From Bagarius yarrelli (taxonomy: Eukaryota; Chordata; Actinopteri; Siluriformes; Sisoridae): DNA of 64,000 nt. Positions within the stretch are counted from its first letter, which is position 1. Each line of letters begins with the position of its first letter. The translations under genes and the position numbers were made by a program. The DNA lies in assembly GCA_005784505.1 (NCBI GenBank), contig VCAZ01000001.1, positions 13,067,597 through 13,131,596 on the forward strand. The letters run 5' to 3'. The notes under the pieces are model-generated. The model worked only from the letters and a program-made list of their open reading frames with translations, had not been told where the DNA came from and made no database searches. This document shows positions 32,239 to 45,109 of this stretch, piece by piece.

Positions 32239-32345
32239 TCATTCATTCATTCATTTTTTATACCCGCTTATTCCCTAATTCGGGGTCACAGGGATCTGCT
32301 GGAGCCCATCCCAGCTGCCTCTGCAAGGGCGAAGGGCAGGAGGGG
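32239..32345 (-). mobile_element. Truncated family 2 retroposon with 14-bp duplication
   Basis: 107 bp: a reversed (TTCA)n tail, then TATACCCGCTTATTCCCTAA, GGGATCTGCTGGAGCCCATC and CGAAGGGCAGGAG. The direct repeat TGTTCATGCAACAT flanks it at 32225-32238 and 32346-32359. Confidence 0.88.
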
Positions 32346-32359
32346 TGTTCATGCAACAT

Positions 32360-32734
32360 ATGGGTTTAAATACAAAGCTAATTAACTAAAGACCTAAGAA
32401 CAATTAGGAAAATAAGGGAAACCCACCCAAATGTCTGTCCTGCCCACCCAATCAAAATTTGGTGAAGACAGTGGTATACAAATATGTTTTTATTTTCTTT
32501 TATAGGATTTGTGATTTGAAATAGCAAAAAAGAATATTTATTTTTTAGTTGGTAATAATATTTTTGCTATTCCATCATTTAATAAGTTAAATTTTACAAA
32601 ATATCTCTTTAACTCCACCCACAAAAATTGCCTACCTGGGATATCTGTCTGCCCATTCATCTGTGGTTACAAGAACCAGGTCTGATGACAAAACAGGTGT
32701 GGAAACAAAACATGGTTTAGGCACAGAGCACATG
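32360..32734. other. Non-coding DNA
   Basis: AT-rich, no recognised feature. Confidence 0.5.
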
Positions 32735-32742
32735 GCTATGAC

Positions 32743-33190
32743 CAGTGGTGGAAAGTAACTAATTACATGTACTTTCTTAATTTGAGGTGTTTTTTTCCCT
32801 ACTTTTTTAGTATAATTAAATTGTGGTACATTCCCTTTTGCTTAAATTATTTTCTGACTTTGCTACTTGTGTTTTTTATAATATATACAAAGTACAAAAA
32901 GCCATAGACTCATTTGTAAGATTCATGAGGCAATTTAGATGCTTATTTTAACATTTTTATTGTGTATAACATTTAGTAGTTTAGACACGTAAATAGTTTT
33001 TTATTACGATTTCTAACGATTTACGATTGCCATTGAGGTTATGATTTAAATAACTTAAATAAATATGTATTTACTTTTACTTAAGTCGTATTAATTTTTT
33101 TAAATATTTCATTTTGCACTCAAGTAAATTATTTCTTAATTAGCAATACTTTTATTTAAGTATAAATTTTCAGCATTCTTTTCACCACTG
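32743..33190. mobile_element. hAT-type MITE, 448 bp, with 8-bp duplication
   Basis: The ends are inverted (CAGTGGTGGAAAGTAACTAA on the left; CTTTTCACCACTG on the right). The inside is rich in ACTTAAGT/TACTTTT-type words, as in the widespread fish hAT MITE. Flanks are GCTATGAC (32735-32742) and GCTATGAA (33191-33198), 7 of 8 identical, as expected for hAT. It has no coding capacity and would depend on a transposase made elsewhere. Confidence 0.88.
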
Positions 33191-33198
33191 GCTATGAA

Positions 33199-34304
33199 AA
33201 CAAAAGACATAGAAGATGAATCTTAAGCAAAATAAAATGGTTGCCCCCTGGTGGCTTGACTGGGTCTTATGTATTTGTGTCCAGGAAATTTCTTGCTCTA
33301 ATTATGGTTGTTGACAACACAAATATACAAATCAAAATGTGAAGCCAGACTTTAGTAATGTACAGTGTAAAATGTTAGGTTCTAGCTTGTTGTAAGAGCA
33401 GGTATATTTTATTAGATATAAACAATGTTTTGGGTACAGAGTGTCTAGACTATTAAGCACATTCATCCATCACACTGTGCCGGATCAGTCACTAAGCTTA
33501 TGGGACCCCACATAAGTCTCGACTTTAGTTTATGGCATGACTGTAAACATGACTGCTTTAAATTATATCACTTTCTAGATAACTAATACTCTGCTATTGA
33601 ATCCTCATGGAAAAAGTCACGTGACTCATATTCTCGTGTTTATCACGTTTTTATCAACAAGTATTTTGAGTAAACACGCTATATTAACTTTATTTGTTTG
33701 TAACTGTTTCAAACTAACTCGATTATACGATGCATGGAACCTTTGTAAATAACTGCTGCTTTTTGTCTACAACATTTGAGTTTGATTACATGCATTATAG
33801 TTTTATTTTAATTGCTAGCACACATTGTTTAAAAGTGAAGTCACATTTATGTAGTCACCGAAACAGATGTCTACAGTACATGGATTAAACTGTCACTTGT
33901 TTGTCATTGCTTTTACACAAAAACCATTTAATAAGCAGGTCTTCAACAATCCATTAGCACTTTTCAAAAATCCATTAGTGCTTTTTTGCACGAACACATT
34001 TTTTCAGTGCTAAAACACAGCTTTTACAACTCTTCAAAACTGCAGTATCCATATAGACAAATATAGAGCTTTACAGCTTTACCTCTGACAAATTATGAAC
34101 AAATTATGTACAATAAAATGGAATAACAATGATTTTAATACACAGCTAATAACATTTTCTAACAGGTGTCCTGTGTTTAAGTCTCATTACCACCTTTTAG
34201 TAAAAGAAGCTTCAGAATGATGGTAGGATGAACGAATAAATAAGACGGGTTGGTGAATGAAACAAGTTCTTTTTGTGCAATATTAAAGCTACTTATATAT
34301 AATA

Positions 34305-34341
<37 letters not shown>

Positions 34342-34484
34342 TTAAATATATACCTGTAACCTGCTTCACCAGCATACATCTTTAAAACTCACAAACCACC
34401 AGAACATAAGTACATGTAAATAATTAACCATAAAACTGGCAACATTTCTGTGATACACACAGTTGTGTGGAATGTCTGTGTATG
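33199..34484. other. Non-coding DNA with a (TA)n tract
   Basis: A TA run lies at about 34308-34341. Near 33950-33985 a short word (AATCCATTAG) is locally duplicated. No gene seen. Confidence 0.5.
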
Positions 34485-34890
34485 TTGTAGCATTACATTA
34501 TATCTTCGTTGGGGCTAAGAGACTCAAACACCGTTCCAGCAATGTCCCAGTACACCAAGCCCTTGATCTTCATGAACACATGCTGTGTTCTGGTTCGAGT
34601 GGACGAACTTGAGTGTCCTGTACAGAACCCTGACTCTGACTCAACCCCACTAAACACCTTTGGGATGAACTGGAACACTGATTGAACCCCAGACCTCCTC
34701 AGCCAACATTAGAGTCTGATCTTATAGATAACTATTGTAGCTGCATAAACATAAATTCTAGAGGATTGGAGTTTTATTTTTCCAGAAGGTTGGCGAATAT
34801 TTTAGAAGAAAGAGTGAGACTAAATCTGGAATAGAATGTTCAAAATATATATTGGAATGTGACGTTCAGGTGTCCCGAAAATTTTCCTGT
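34485..34890 (+). mobile_element. Tc1-like element, family B, 3' part
   Basis: Plus-oriented. GACGAACTTGAGTGTCCTG, CAGAACCCTGACTCTGACTC and CACCTTTGGGATGAACTGGA encode the transposase C terminus around the third catalytic site, followed by the 3' end (GTTCAGGTGTCCCGAAAATT). The reading is broken. Confidence 0.75.
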
Positions 34891-35599
34891 GTATTTTACG
34901 GCTTTTTTTGACAGGGGTTTGCATATTTATGAAGAACATTGTATTTCAATTTAGCATTATGGAAAACTGTTGGAAAATACTTAAATGCAGACCTCGCCAG
35001 AAACATTTTGAAGTCAAAAGAATTCTCTATACTTGTCATTTAGTTCTATAAATAATGTTTAAATTAAAATGCAGACCCTTTATTGATTTGCCATAAGCTG
35101 AATAGTATATTCAGAGTATAGTCAACGCCCAGAAGGATAACTCTAGCTGTGTTATAGGAGCATGTGCTAGAGGTGGTTGTCTCATTGCTGTTCTTTCTCC
35201 AGAGACTGCGCTTTATCTTGGCAACATGACTGATGCTGTTGATGGCTTTGGCTCTGCACTCTACAATTGCGGAGTGTGGGGGGAACAAGTATAAGCCAGC
35301 ATCTCCAGACGAAAAAAGGATCTAGGTTTGGACAGGGCCTGGCTGTGGCTGTCTTAAAAATAGCCTGCGGTAAGGTTGGAATTTCATAACTATGACTCGG
35401 ACCTAGATGAAACTGAAACTTTATCCTGTCATACAGCACGTAGCTGACACCAGTGGAAGACCAGACCACTTTCCTTTAGGAGACAGAAGTTTGGCTTACT
35501 ACATGAATAACTCAGAACTCATAAAATGAATCAACAAATTAATAAACATCTTCTTATGAACTATCTAGCAGTTTCTACATGCTTTTCATGGCGCCTTTT

Positions 35600-35606
<7 letters not shown>

Positions 35607-35663
<57 letters not shown>
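35607..35663 (+). repeat. (TA)n microsatellite, about 57 nt
   Basis: Uninterrupted TA alternation. The ORFs over it, with long I-Y runs, are artefacts. Confidence 0.95.
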
Positions 35664-35669
<6 letters not shown>

Positions 35670-36285
35670 CATTTTCAAAACAAAGTAGACCTGATGCTTC
35701 GTTTTTTTTTATTGTACCCTGAGAGATGGTGGGATCAGAGGAGCAGTGCAGGAGTGCAGTGCTAAGTAGCTAGTCTTTTGGTTTAGGTAAGAGGTTGCTG
35801 GACCGGTTTTGGATATGTAGGAAAGCAACTGATGTGGTCAGCCACTGGTAACAGCAGAATAGTAAGGATGAACTTGTTTGAAAACGTTTTACAAAGCTGG
35901 ATTTCGGCAGTTGTAGAAGTTGAATAGTGCTCAGAGGCAGACATGCTAGGAGTGAGTTACAGTAAAATGACAAAACTGTAAAACTTGAAAAAACTGTTTA
36001 TTTACATGACTACCCAAAAGTTGCATACAGAAGAACTGCTGTTTATTTCAAGTTGTTCAATGGGAGGACTATATAGCAGTTTAAAGGCATTGGAGCATTC
36101 TTATTACTTTTTTTTCAATTCAGATTTCAAATAAACATCCTAACTTGCCTAAAGTGACAAATATTCACATCTGTTGTTTATTAACAAATGCATATAAAGC
36201 ATTTTAATGTTATAATAAAGATATGAAATTATTTTGTTACAGTTTCATTGAAGTTAAAGTCAGGCCAGTGGTGCTTACACACAAT

Positions 36286-36288
<3 letters not shown>

Positions 36289-36318
<30 letters not shown>
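36289..36318 (+). repeat. (GT)15 microsatellite
   Basis: About 30 nt of GT. Confidence 0.95.
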
Positions 36319-36320
<2 letters not shown>

Positions 36321-39207
36321 TGTAGGTGCGCTTTGCCACTGACTAAATTTCCTTTCTGATCTGCTCTCCTGTTATTATGGCTTTCGCTATCACAGTATCA
36401 CTAGACAGTAACGACGCCTCCAGCTCTGCACCTGGCCAGTTCACACCTGTTCCACACTCCCACAGTCTGCATCTTCCACCACACCTGTTTCAGCTTCACC
36501 CATTTTCTGCTCTCTCACTGTCCACATGCCTGCATACTACATTTAGAGAGGTTGTTAATCTTTATGGCTTACAATCTGCACGGGTGAATCAGCATGTAAG
36601 AATATTTTGTAATGCCTCTGGGAACGCAAAAAATAATGCGCTCAAACACGTAACACAAAAACATATCACAACAGATATTAAACAGGTTTTAGTGCTAGTC
36701 TGGGCCTGTACTAACTCTGGCCTATACTTAATGCGGGCAGATAGCTCTCATCACTGGTATACCTGATATAGATGTAAGAATAAAACACTGTGGAGTTAGC
36801 AGCAATATAAGTTGGAAGTTTTCCAACGCCCTTTAGACTCGTACTTCACAGGTGCAGATGAGCAAATTTGTTAAGCAGATAATCTTCTCCTTTGAGACAC
36901 AGACAACATAACATAAAATACTTAGTCCGTTTGGGGAATGAGAAGATAAACATGAGTGGAAAAACAGATGACAGGACCATGGAAAAAGCAGAAATTCCTT
37001 TTTGCAGGCTATAAACCTGTGCAGAGGTTATCCATAATATTTTAAACTAAATGTTAGCATTGTCAGAGAAATTTGCCCCAAAGCCTTTAGAAGTACCAAT
37101 GCGGGCACCTGTAGCATACATGAAATAGTAATAAATTGCTTAAACCAATTAGGTTAACAGCTAACAATCTAGCAGCTAAATTAAGCAGAATTGCTGTTTA
37201 AATTCTTATTTGTCACATAATCATACGAAGGACACCATGCAGTGAATTAGCTTTTATGACTATATGTGTTATTAAATTAAAAATAAATAGAATAGCGTCA
37301 AAAAGGGCACTATAAAAGATTTATTCACACAAGCCATGGGGCTGTCCTCAGGCAGGTCATAGGGGAGAACCACATAGTTAGCCAGGTCACGGGGCAGAGC
37401 AATGTTTTTAGATGGCTCAAGGGACAGAGCGAAGTCTTCCACAAGATTTGAACTCGGCACACTTTCCAAGAAGTTGGAGGGGAGCTTTTCCACCTCTGGC
37501 TGGTGCCTGGGCCTTAGGTTGATCCAAGAGTTGCTGTTTGAAATTCAGGAACTTGTGGTCATGATTTTGGCTATCCTTTAATTCCTCATCATGATATTCT
37601 GGGACTTTTTGTGACTTGTGGGATTCTGAGGATTAGCAGGTTCCCTGACAGGGCTAGGAATTGTGGCGGTATCCTCTACTAGGCAGAAACACAGAGCAAT
37701 AGCCAGGAACTAGCGGGGAGGAAAGTGGGCAGTTGTTTCGTTCCAGGCTGGTACCTTCACACATGCTTCTTGCTGTGATGCCTGCAGCATTTCACTTAGA
37801 CCTTTATTAGTGTTTGTCGCAGTTTCCTTGTAGCATTTTTAACAAGGCGCAATAAAATAAAGAATAATTTGTCATTTAAACCACTGGTCACTTAAAAAAA
37901 GCTTATAATAATGAGGGTATTAACTATTTTTGCAGAAAATAACGTGTGGGTTTCATTTTTTTATTTTTTATTTTACAGCCTTTTTAGGTGTGTATTAACT
38001 TTGTGTATTGAGTATGACCTTTGACCTTTAAACCGTTACTAAATATTTGCTTTGGTGTGAGTAGAAGAACAGGAAGACAACTGTAAAGAAATATACAAAA
38101 AAACCTTTTGATTCAGAACTGAAATCCAGTACAGCCCTGCAGCAGGTCCTGTTTTTATTCATTAGACAAACATCACCTCTGAGCTCCTGTTGCTTTCACT
38201 GAGTGCTTGTCATGAGTGTTTTATGTCCCACTCTGCTAAGACAAAGGTGGCCCTGAGTATGAGAGGTGAAAAACTAGTGCTACATTCATTGAGAGAAAAT
38301 TGAATCCCCCAGGCTGTTTTTTCAGGGCTCCGTAACGTACCATATGTGCACCCTTGTTAAAAAGTAACATGAAAACCAAAAAACTTTCCATGACTTTCCA
38401 AAACTGTCCATGTTTTCTGATTTGTGTGTGTGATATTGGGGGAAGGCAGTTTAAAGCCTGTCAGCAGGTCAGGAATGCACCGTTGCAGGCCCAAAAGTAT
38501 CGGATGCCTCAAAGAGAGAGGAATTAAAACAAAAATGGAGGGAATGAAAGGGGGAAAATTGAATGAGCAGGGGGATGATAGAAAACAGAGCATTCCTCTT
38601 TAATGAAGTCAAGCAGCAGCAACAGATCTGAGCAAGTCAATCTGAATGCTTCCAAAGCACCTTGAACAAGATAAAGACAGACCGTCATAAACCCACTTTT
38701 TTTTATTTATGCCCTCCTTCCCAATTCTTCCTGTACACCCTTTTTGTTTTTTGTCTCTGCCACCAGAATCTAGTAAGAGAGAATTATAAGGCTGTTTTAT
38801 ATTTCTGGTGGAGCATCAGAGCACATATGGCCAAATTTTGAAGCTCTCCAATAAAACTTTTTTTAGGTGGTGGTGAGAAGCTCTGCATTCCATTCATGCG
38901 CTTTATAAGCAGGTAAAACACGCAGGTTTCAGTGCAGTGTGTTTGTATTAGGAAACCTGTTTTCTCAATAATTTAAACTAGTGATTTTGGTCTATTATGG
39001 ACCTGATAGAAATTTTGCATCTCTGCTGATTTTCTTGCTTTAACACACATACACCAGGAATACATACACCAAATGTTTGGCTTAAAATCGCTTAATTGTG
39101 GATTTTATGGAAATCCCAAAAGAAAATATGGTACATTTTCTGGAAACTCACCAATTTCTAACAAGGCCACGCAAATCTTTTGTGTATCAAGATAATTTAA
39201 TTTTACA

Positions 39208-39211
<4 letters not shown>

Positions 39212-39282
<71 letters not shown>
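39212..39282 (+). repeat. (TA)n microsatellite, about 71 nt
   Basis: The longest pure TA run in the window. It can fold on itself and is prone to length change. The overlapping I-Y repeat ORFs on both strands are artefacts. Confidence 0.95.
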
Positions 39283-39287
<5 letters not shown>

Positions 39288-39556
39288 ATTATAATTATAT
39301 AACAGCTGTGTTGTTGAACAGGACACATGGCATATGCACAAACTCTTCTTATGAAGACTATTTAATCTTCAAGCTATATGTATTACAGGACTCATATAGT
39401 CATTTGTAAATTTGGTCTGATTGTGTAATTAATTAAATAATCTTAAACAGACATGGTTGTACAGAATCTGTTATAATATCTGAATCAATGGCCAGTGTTT
39501 ATATAATGAATTTAGTGTATTTTAAAAACTGGATCATAACATTAAGTACTTTTATG

Positions 39557-39805
39557 CAGGGTGATCCAAAATCTCTATACATGGAGAATTTTTTTTGTGA
39601 AATGTTTTTTTTTTATTTTAGTTCCCTGGTGGTCTAGAGGCAGGTCTTCTGGGAGGCCTGGATTAGTTTTCTGATTTGGGAACCTCACAAATTCCATGGC
39701 AACCTTGCTTTTTAATACTCTTAAAACCAGACTAGAAAAAAAAATTATATAAAACAAATTTCATTTCAATTTTAAAATGACATATGTGGAATTAAGGGAC
39801 ACCCT
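39557..39805. mobile_element. Possible short MITE of about 250 bp
   Basis: The ends are imperfect inverted repeats: CAGGGTGATCC on the left, and GGGACACCCTG on the right (reverse complement CAGGGTGTCCC). The inside shows no clear transposase. The family is uncertain. Confidence 0.45.
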
Positions 39806-40814
39806 GTATTTAAAAATATCTCAGTCTTGTCAATCTGTATGCACACCAGATTGGATAAATATTATTTTTGCCCAGATATTTGTGAATTAATTTCTTTGTA
39901 TGACAAATGTAAATAGAGATAAATAGTTAAATAGTAACTATTCATTTATTTCTGAACTTTGTATTATACATATATATATATATATATAAAACACTGTAAC
40001 TGTTATTTTTTAGGTGATGGAATCAAAAAAATACCTGACCTGTTTGAAAATGTAAGGAAAGCTTCCAAGCTAATGCTCCCTCATGCATCTGGTTGAAAGG
40101 GTGCCAAGAATGTGCAGTGCTTTATCAGGAAATAATGCTTTTAGAAATTTAGAATCAAAGTGAAAAAATATTTTATTACAGCAGTTCATCTGAAGATAGT
40201 AACCTGTCCTCCATTGGGGTCATGCACACTCTAATAATTAGGATGGGCTGATAAAAAGATCATCAGTGGAGATGCTTTTGTTTTTGGTGGAAAACAGGAT
40301 GAAACATTTTTCTCTCTCTCTCTCTCTCAGTCTCAGCTGTTTATTATTGTTAGAAATGGAGAAGGCTGAAGTGGGAAGGTAGGACTGAGGGAGGTTAAGG
40401 ATCCCCTGGAACACATTAAAATTCTGTCACTCTGCCCTGCTAAAAACATACAAGTGCACAATGTCTCACTGCGAAGAGCTTTTTTATCTGTTCCCTGTAG
40501 GTTTTACACTGGTATTTTACCATCTGGCTGCATGCAAAAAATAAAACTGGCAGATAGCTATATGGGAAAGATGTCTGTACTCTACCTTTTGTCTATTATG
40601 ATGACACACCAGCCAATCACAAGCATCAGTATGTTCATGTATGTTGAAAAGGGTAGATAGCGTTTTCGTTCAAATCTGTTCCACTGCATTATGCAGTTCA
40701 AGCATGAGACACAAAAGACAGACTGCGTTGACTTCCTGTTTCCTACAGGAAGCACATGTTAACGTTCACCCACTAGAGGCTGGCAGCTGTTACATGATTA
40801 ACATGTGTTACATG
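39806..40814. other. Non-coding DNA
   Basis: Includes a (TA)n run near 39970 and a (TC)n run near 40313-40328. No gene recognised. Confidence 0.45.
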
Positions 40815-41000
40815 CAGAGGTGTAGAAATGAGTCAGACAAGACAGGCAGTTGCCTGGGGCCCCACGTTTTTGGGGAGCCCCCGACAGCTGACCATATGAA
40901 CAATCGGAAATGTCATTATTGATATAAGGGGCCCCCAGGCGCCCCTCCCGCGTTATGCTTGTGTTTTCCTGATTTTTCAGACTAACACAGCGCCTACTTG
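40815..41000 (+). mobile_element. hAT-like transposon end (left)
   Basis: GAGTCAGACAAGACAGGCAG, TTGCCTGGGGCCCCACG, GGGGAGCCCCCGACAGCTGA. The same end in reverse is at 45110-45275. This is either one end of a 4.4 kb element or an independent fragment. Confidence 0.45.
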
Positions 41001-41185
41001 TGCATTTACTAATTTAAGCCAGAAGAAAAAAAAGGCGGAGTAAAGAAAACGAAACTTAACAGACTAAGAGTAAAATGATTAATTTAGGGACAATTTTATA
41101 TAATAAAAAAAATATTTATGTAAGATATATAACAAGCAAATGTTTTCTTGTTAATTGCTGATAAAAGTCAAATTTCTTAAACTAT

Positions 41186-41491
41186 ATTAGCGGTGGTAGA
41201 TTGGTTGATGTTATTATATACTTTTTCTTTAACTAATCCAATTTTTAAACCCGCCTCCCGAAGCCCGCTAGCTGGTGCACAATGACATCAGCATTTTTCC
41301 ATCCTCTGATTGGTTGATCAGAGTAACTTCTTACAGCCTAGAACAGACTAGGAAAAGGAGAAAGTAACTTGGTCATACTTAAAAATACTTTATGTTGTGT
41401 TATATTGTGTTTTTTATAGTATTGATAATTTCTTTGACTGCAATATGATAGTAATGGTATTAAGAAATACCAAATGCACCTCCCCCCACTG
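41186..41491 (-). mobile_element. hAT-like element copy 2 (deleted)
   Basis: The right end is AAATGCACCTCCCCCCACTG, the reverse of the end at 24206. Inside, CCCGCCTCCCGAAGCCCGCT then AGCTGGTGCACAATGACATC matches the reverse of 24760-24840. The two copies confirm a family, but the name needs a search. Confidence 0.6.
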
Positions 41492-42779
41492 ATAAATATA
41501 TATCAAGGTAACGAATATATATTAATTAAAAAATCTTTTAGAAGGGTCCCCACAAGGGTTCGCCTCTGCTGACAAAAATAATTTTAGACATTCTCCTGTC
41601 TTTTTGGTACTGTAACAGGATTTTTGTGCAGCTGCCTAAACAAACATTTAATAGTATTTTCAATACAATGCAGGCATGTAAATATTTCCTTTTAGAAACA
41701 GCCTTTTCATAAGTTATTCATAATTACTTATTTATACATAATCACATATTTACATGTGCACTAAGAGTGCTTTAAGCACCTGTATGCAAAGTGGTAAATT
41801 CCTAAATTAAGGGTCAGCTGTGGCAGTTTGGTGTTCCTCAGACTTAAACTCATGACCATCTGATCAGCAGACCAACAAACAAACCATTAAGCGGACAATT
41901 GTTTTAACAACCATGACTGGATAAAAACCTGCTATTTGAAACATTACTTCAGGACCTTGATCACTGTTTTTAAGATTTTTACAGCTTTGTGTCTTTAACC
42001 AGTCCAGTGCAGCCACTTTAACTTCTTCACGCAAGCGGAGCTTAAAGGCCTTTGATTCAGGCCTTTATGTTAAATGGCTGGCAGCCCTTGATCAGCGATG
42101 ATTGGTGGTGCTTGTGATTTACTGTTCCCGCTCGCTGTGAGTTTACATTCTAACATTTGTGCCAGTCGTCTTTTCCTTTAACCACACACCTGTGTGTTTG
42201 AGCCTTTTCAACAGCCCACAGGCTTACATTCAGTGCTAATTGCAGCCACATTCTCTTAGCATGAGTTTTTGCTGCAGTCGTCTCAGCACTGTTGTTCATG
42301 ACTAAACGATTAACACTCGGTGTAGGTTTAGGTTTTTGTGTGGGTGAAGTGAGGCATTAAATTTAAGCTGGTAGGAGAACCGGGTGCAGGAGAGACCTTT
42401 TGAAAATAATTTGCTTTTATGTAAGGTTTATTTAGGAAACATGAAAGCAGGCGTGTTGTATTGTCAAAGGGGCTTTGGTGCTCCTCACTATGGTGGTAAT
42501 GAGTGAAACAGCTTTAAAATTGCGATTTAACAATAATACTATATGTCTTGTACTAATATTAGACATTATTATTCAAGATTTGAAGTCAATTTTCGCTCTG
42601 CAACCAGTCATCTTTATACCCTACAACCTGCTAAAGCTGAGCACCGTGCTATAAATAACGCAACACTATATTATCAAAAATGTGCGGATAACTGATCAGG
42701 TGACTTATATTTGTATACTGAACAGCCAATAAGAGAAGCACATAATTATTAGTGTAGATGACGTGTGCAGTGGATGTAG
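41492..42779. other. Unique DNA with a possible regulatory stretch
   Basis: At 41815-41900 there may be a worn SINE head in reverse. The stretch 42000-42320 is less AT-rich and non-repetitive and looks unlike neutral surroundings. No coding exon seen. Confidence 0.4.
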
Positions 42780-42945
42780 TTTCTCATTCAGCTGCAATCA
42801 TATTAAACCCAGTAAGATCAGATGCTATTGTTGAGTGAGGATTTCTGGGGTGCGGTCCATATTCCAGATTCATGGGCTTTGTGCACAGGGGCATTGTCAT
42901 GCTGAAGCAGTGTGTGAGTCTCTTAGTTCAGCATTCAGATCCCGC
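42780..42945 (-). mobile_element. Tc1-like fragment, family B
   Basis: AGATCAGATGCTATTGTTGA, TTTGTGCACAGGGGCATTGT and GTGTGTGAGTCTCTTAGTTC, in minus orientation with deletions. Confidence 0.65.
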
Positions 42946-45109
42946 CAACTTTAATTGTACAAATTTGGAAAAATCACATATGCGGTAAAAGTCAGGTCAA
43001 TAGTCACTTAATTTAGGACATATTATTTTCAGTGTGCATTTGTGTGTGTGTGAGAGAGAGATTGTGTGTGTGTGTGTGTGTACATGCCACCAAAAAGACA
43101 TTAGATAATCAGAAGAAAGTGAAGCTAGAGTCACATTGAATTATTCTAATCGATGCAGACAGAACACTTACCCTGGCAGCGTTATACAGTTACGCTCAGC
43201 TTGACACAAAGGCACTAAAACATAATGTGACCTTTCACTAATGCTACTATCAATAGCACACACATTGACTTAGTTAAGCTTGATTGCATCAATCAGTACT
43301 AATGAAATAAATAAGATAGCAGTTGTTAACTGGGCACATGTTGTGGTACTGAGGTAATGTTTTTTCCCGACTCATTCTTTGAGCTTGTTAAATATATAAA
43401 ATAAAGTATGACACTTTCCTAGTTTAGTAGTGTAGCCCTCGTATTGTGTCCTCGTTCATGCTGTAACACTGCCTCGCAAAAAAACACTCACTGAAACAAT
43501 AGTGTGTTATAAGCACATTATAAATGAGTGTGATGAAGTGAAACGACAAAGCTCTGATGTAAGAGTTTAGAAAACATAAATAATTTTTGATTAAAATCAT
43601 GATTTGTTGTGCTTTCCTAGAATACTATGACTTGTGCTAAAAACACTGTCACTCTCTATTTTATTCTCTTTTCCATTCTTTCCATTTCGTCAACAACGAA
43701 CGAGCAACAAAATATTGTTCATGTAAGTCTATACATATGAAAATTAAATCAGGAGATCAGGAGGCTAATGTGATTGTTTGAAACCCTGCCTTTAAAAAAT
43801 AGCCAAGTCAGGCAGTGTAAGTCTGAAAACCATTCCAATGCTGACAGAAGTAAATTAATGGTCAATTTCTTTAATACAGACCAGAACTGGCCCAGTGCTT
43901 TAAATGCTTTAGATTCAACAAACCAGCACACCTTCAGAAAGAAATCCCCAGTTACTCTTAAACAAATAGGGAGCATTCTTGGCCTGCATGCATGCAATAG
44001 TCGTGTTTGTGATTGAATAAATTGAGCAAAAGTGAATTGCAGTCAGGTAGGTAATTTTTAAGAGAGCAGAAACCAAATAAAAAAGTGTTTATTGTAAAGA
44101 CGACATTGGGTAAGAATGTACAAATGTAAGCAGAATATTGACCCCTTTTAACTCACAGCTTATAACGTTAGGAAACTATATTATATATAAGAATAAAACA
44201 TTCAAAATGATCCAAATCTTAAACTTTTACTCCATAAATTGTGATTTAAACTTTTTCATTTTTATTCTAAACTTTTAGATTTTGATAGTGCTGATTTGAG
44301 ACAATGTTTATTGTTAAAATCACTAAAAATCACAAAACTAAAAAACTGAATTAAATTAAAATCAACAGTTGTAGGATTCTACCTAGAACAATGCTAGGTG
44401 CTGTTTTTTTGTTTAACTTTTTATTAGCGCATAACAGGAAAGTAATAAATAGATGTACATTTGGAAATGCAAAATTCCAATTCACAATCAAAACATTAAT
44501 TATTATGATTATTACGTATTTTATTTTTAAGCGCCTTTCATGTAAATCTACTTCTATCTTATTTATTATAACAAACCTGTCATAAAGTCTCATTTCCAGA
44601 AATATTGACTTGTAAGCAACACCTGTGATTACATCTTGCTCCAACATTCTCATAAACACATGGTGACTAAGTAAATAAAGGAATAATCATTTACTATTTA
44701 AACATAATCATGCCACAATAAACAAGACGGGTTACATCTGCAAACAGTTTAGTAAGTTTGTTTCTAGCATACTAAATCCTAAATAATTTACAAAATTAAT
44801 TCACAACATTCTTTTTCTTTAACTTTGTGTTTAATTTCAGCACTTCTAATAGATGATCCTGACTTTACCACCTGTGTGGAACTCCAGCATAAACAGAATT
44901 GTACAGTCAGTACAATCTTATCTCCATCACTTACCGCTCTGATGTTTTCTCTCTTCCTTCTTTTCTTGCTTTTTTCCTGCTTCTGGCTGCCAGACAGATG
45001 AGTAATCTATATCCTTAAATTAGCAAAAGCATGACTAAGTGCTTTGTTAGTTTGAAAATGGTGGCCAATGTGTCAGAAAATAAGCAAACACAGCCAGTGT
45101 AAAGTAAGA
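42946..45109. other. Non-coding DNA
   Basis: A GT/GA microsatellite lies at about 43041-43082. ORFs at 43749-44016 on both strands and 44351-44659 show no known motif. No gene recognised. Confidence 0.45.

Larger units (their letters stand above)
34891..39211. other. Mostly unique non-coding DNA, 4.3 kb
   Basis: Contains (TA)n at 35607-35663 and (GT)n at 36289-36318. Unrecognised ORFs at 36377-36766 (plus, 129 codons) and 37272-37493 (minus, 73 codons, with loosely repeated L-P-x-D-L-A-type words) have no family I know. The stretches 38100-38260 and 38460-38700 are less AT-rich and could be regulatory. No exon recognised. Confidence 0.45.

Noticed and set aside
35182..35469. Possible exon between CTCCAG near 35204 and GGTAAGG near 35370
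   Set aside because: None of the three plus frames stays open across the interval and no protein family is recognised.
36377..36766. 129-codon ORF as a gene
   Set aside because: No motif, low-complexity Ser/Pro/His start, no splice partners.
37272..37493. 73-codon minus ORF with repeated Leu-Pro-x-Asp-Leu-type words
   Set aside because: It may be a piece of an unknown repeat, but one locus is not enough to call it.
39098..39409. ORFs with long Ile-Tyr repeats on both strands, also at 35526
   Set aside because: Translations of TA microsatellites.
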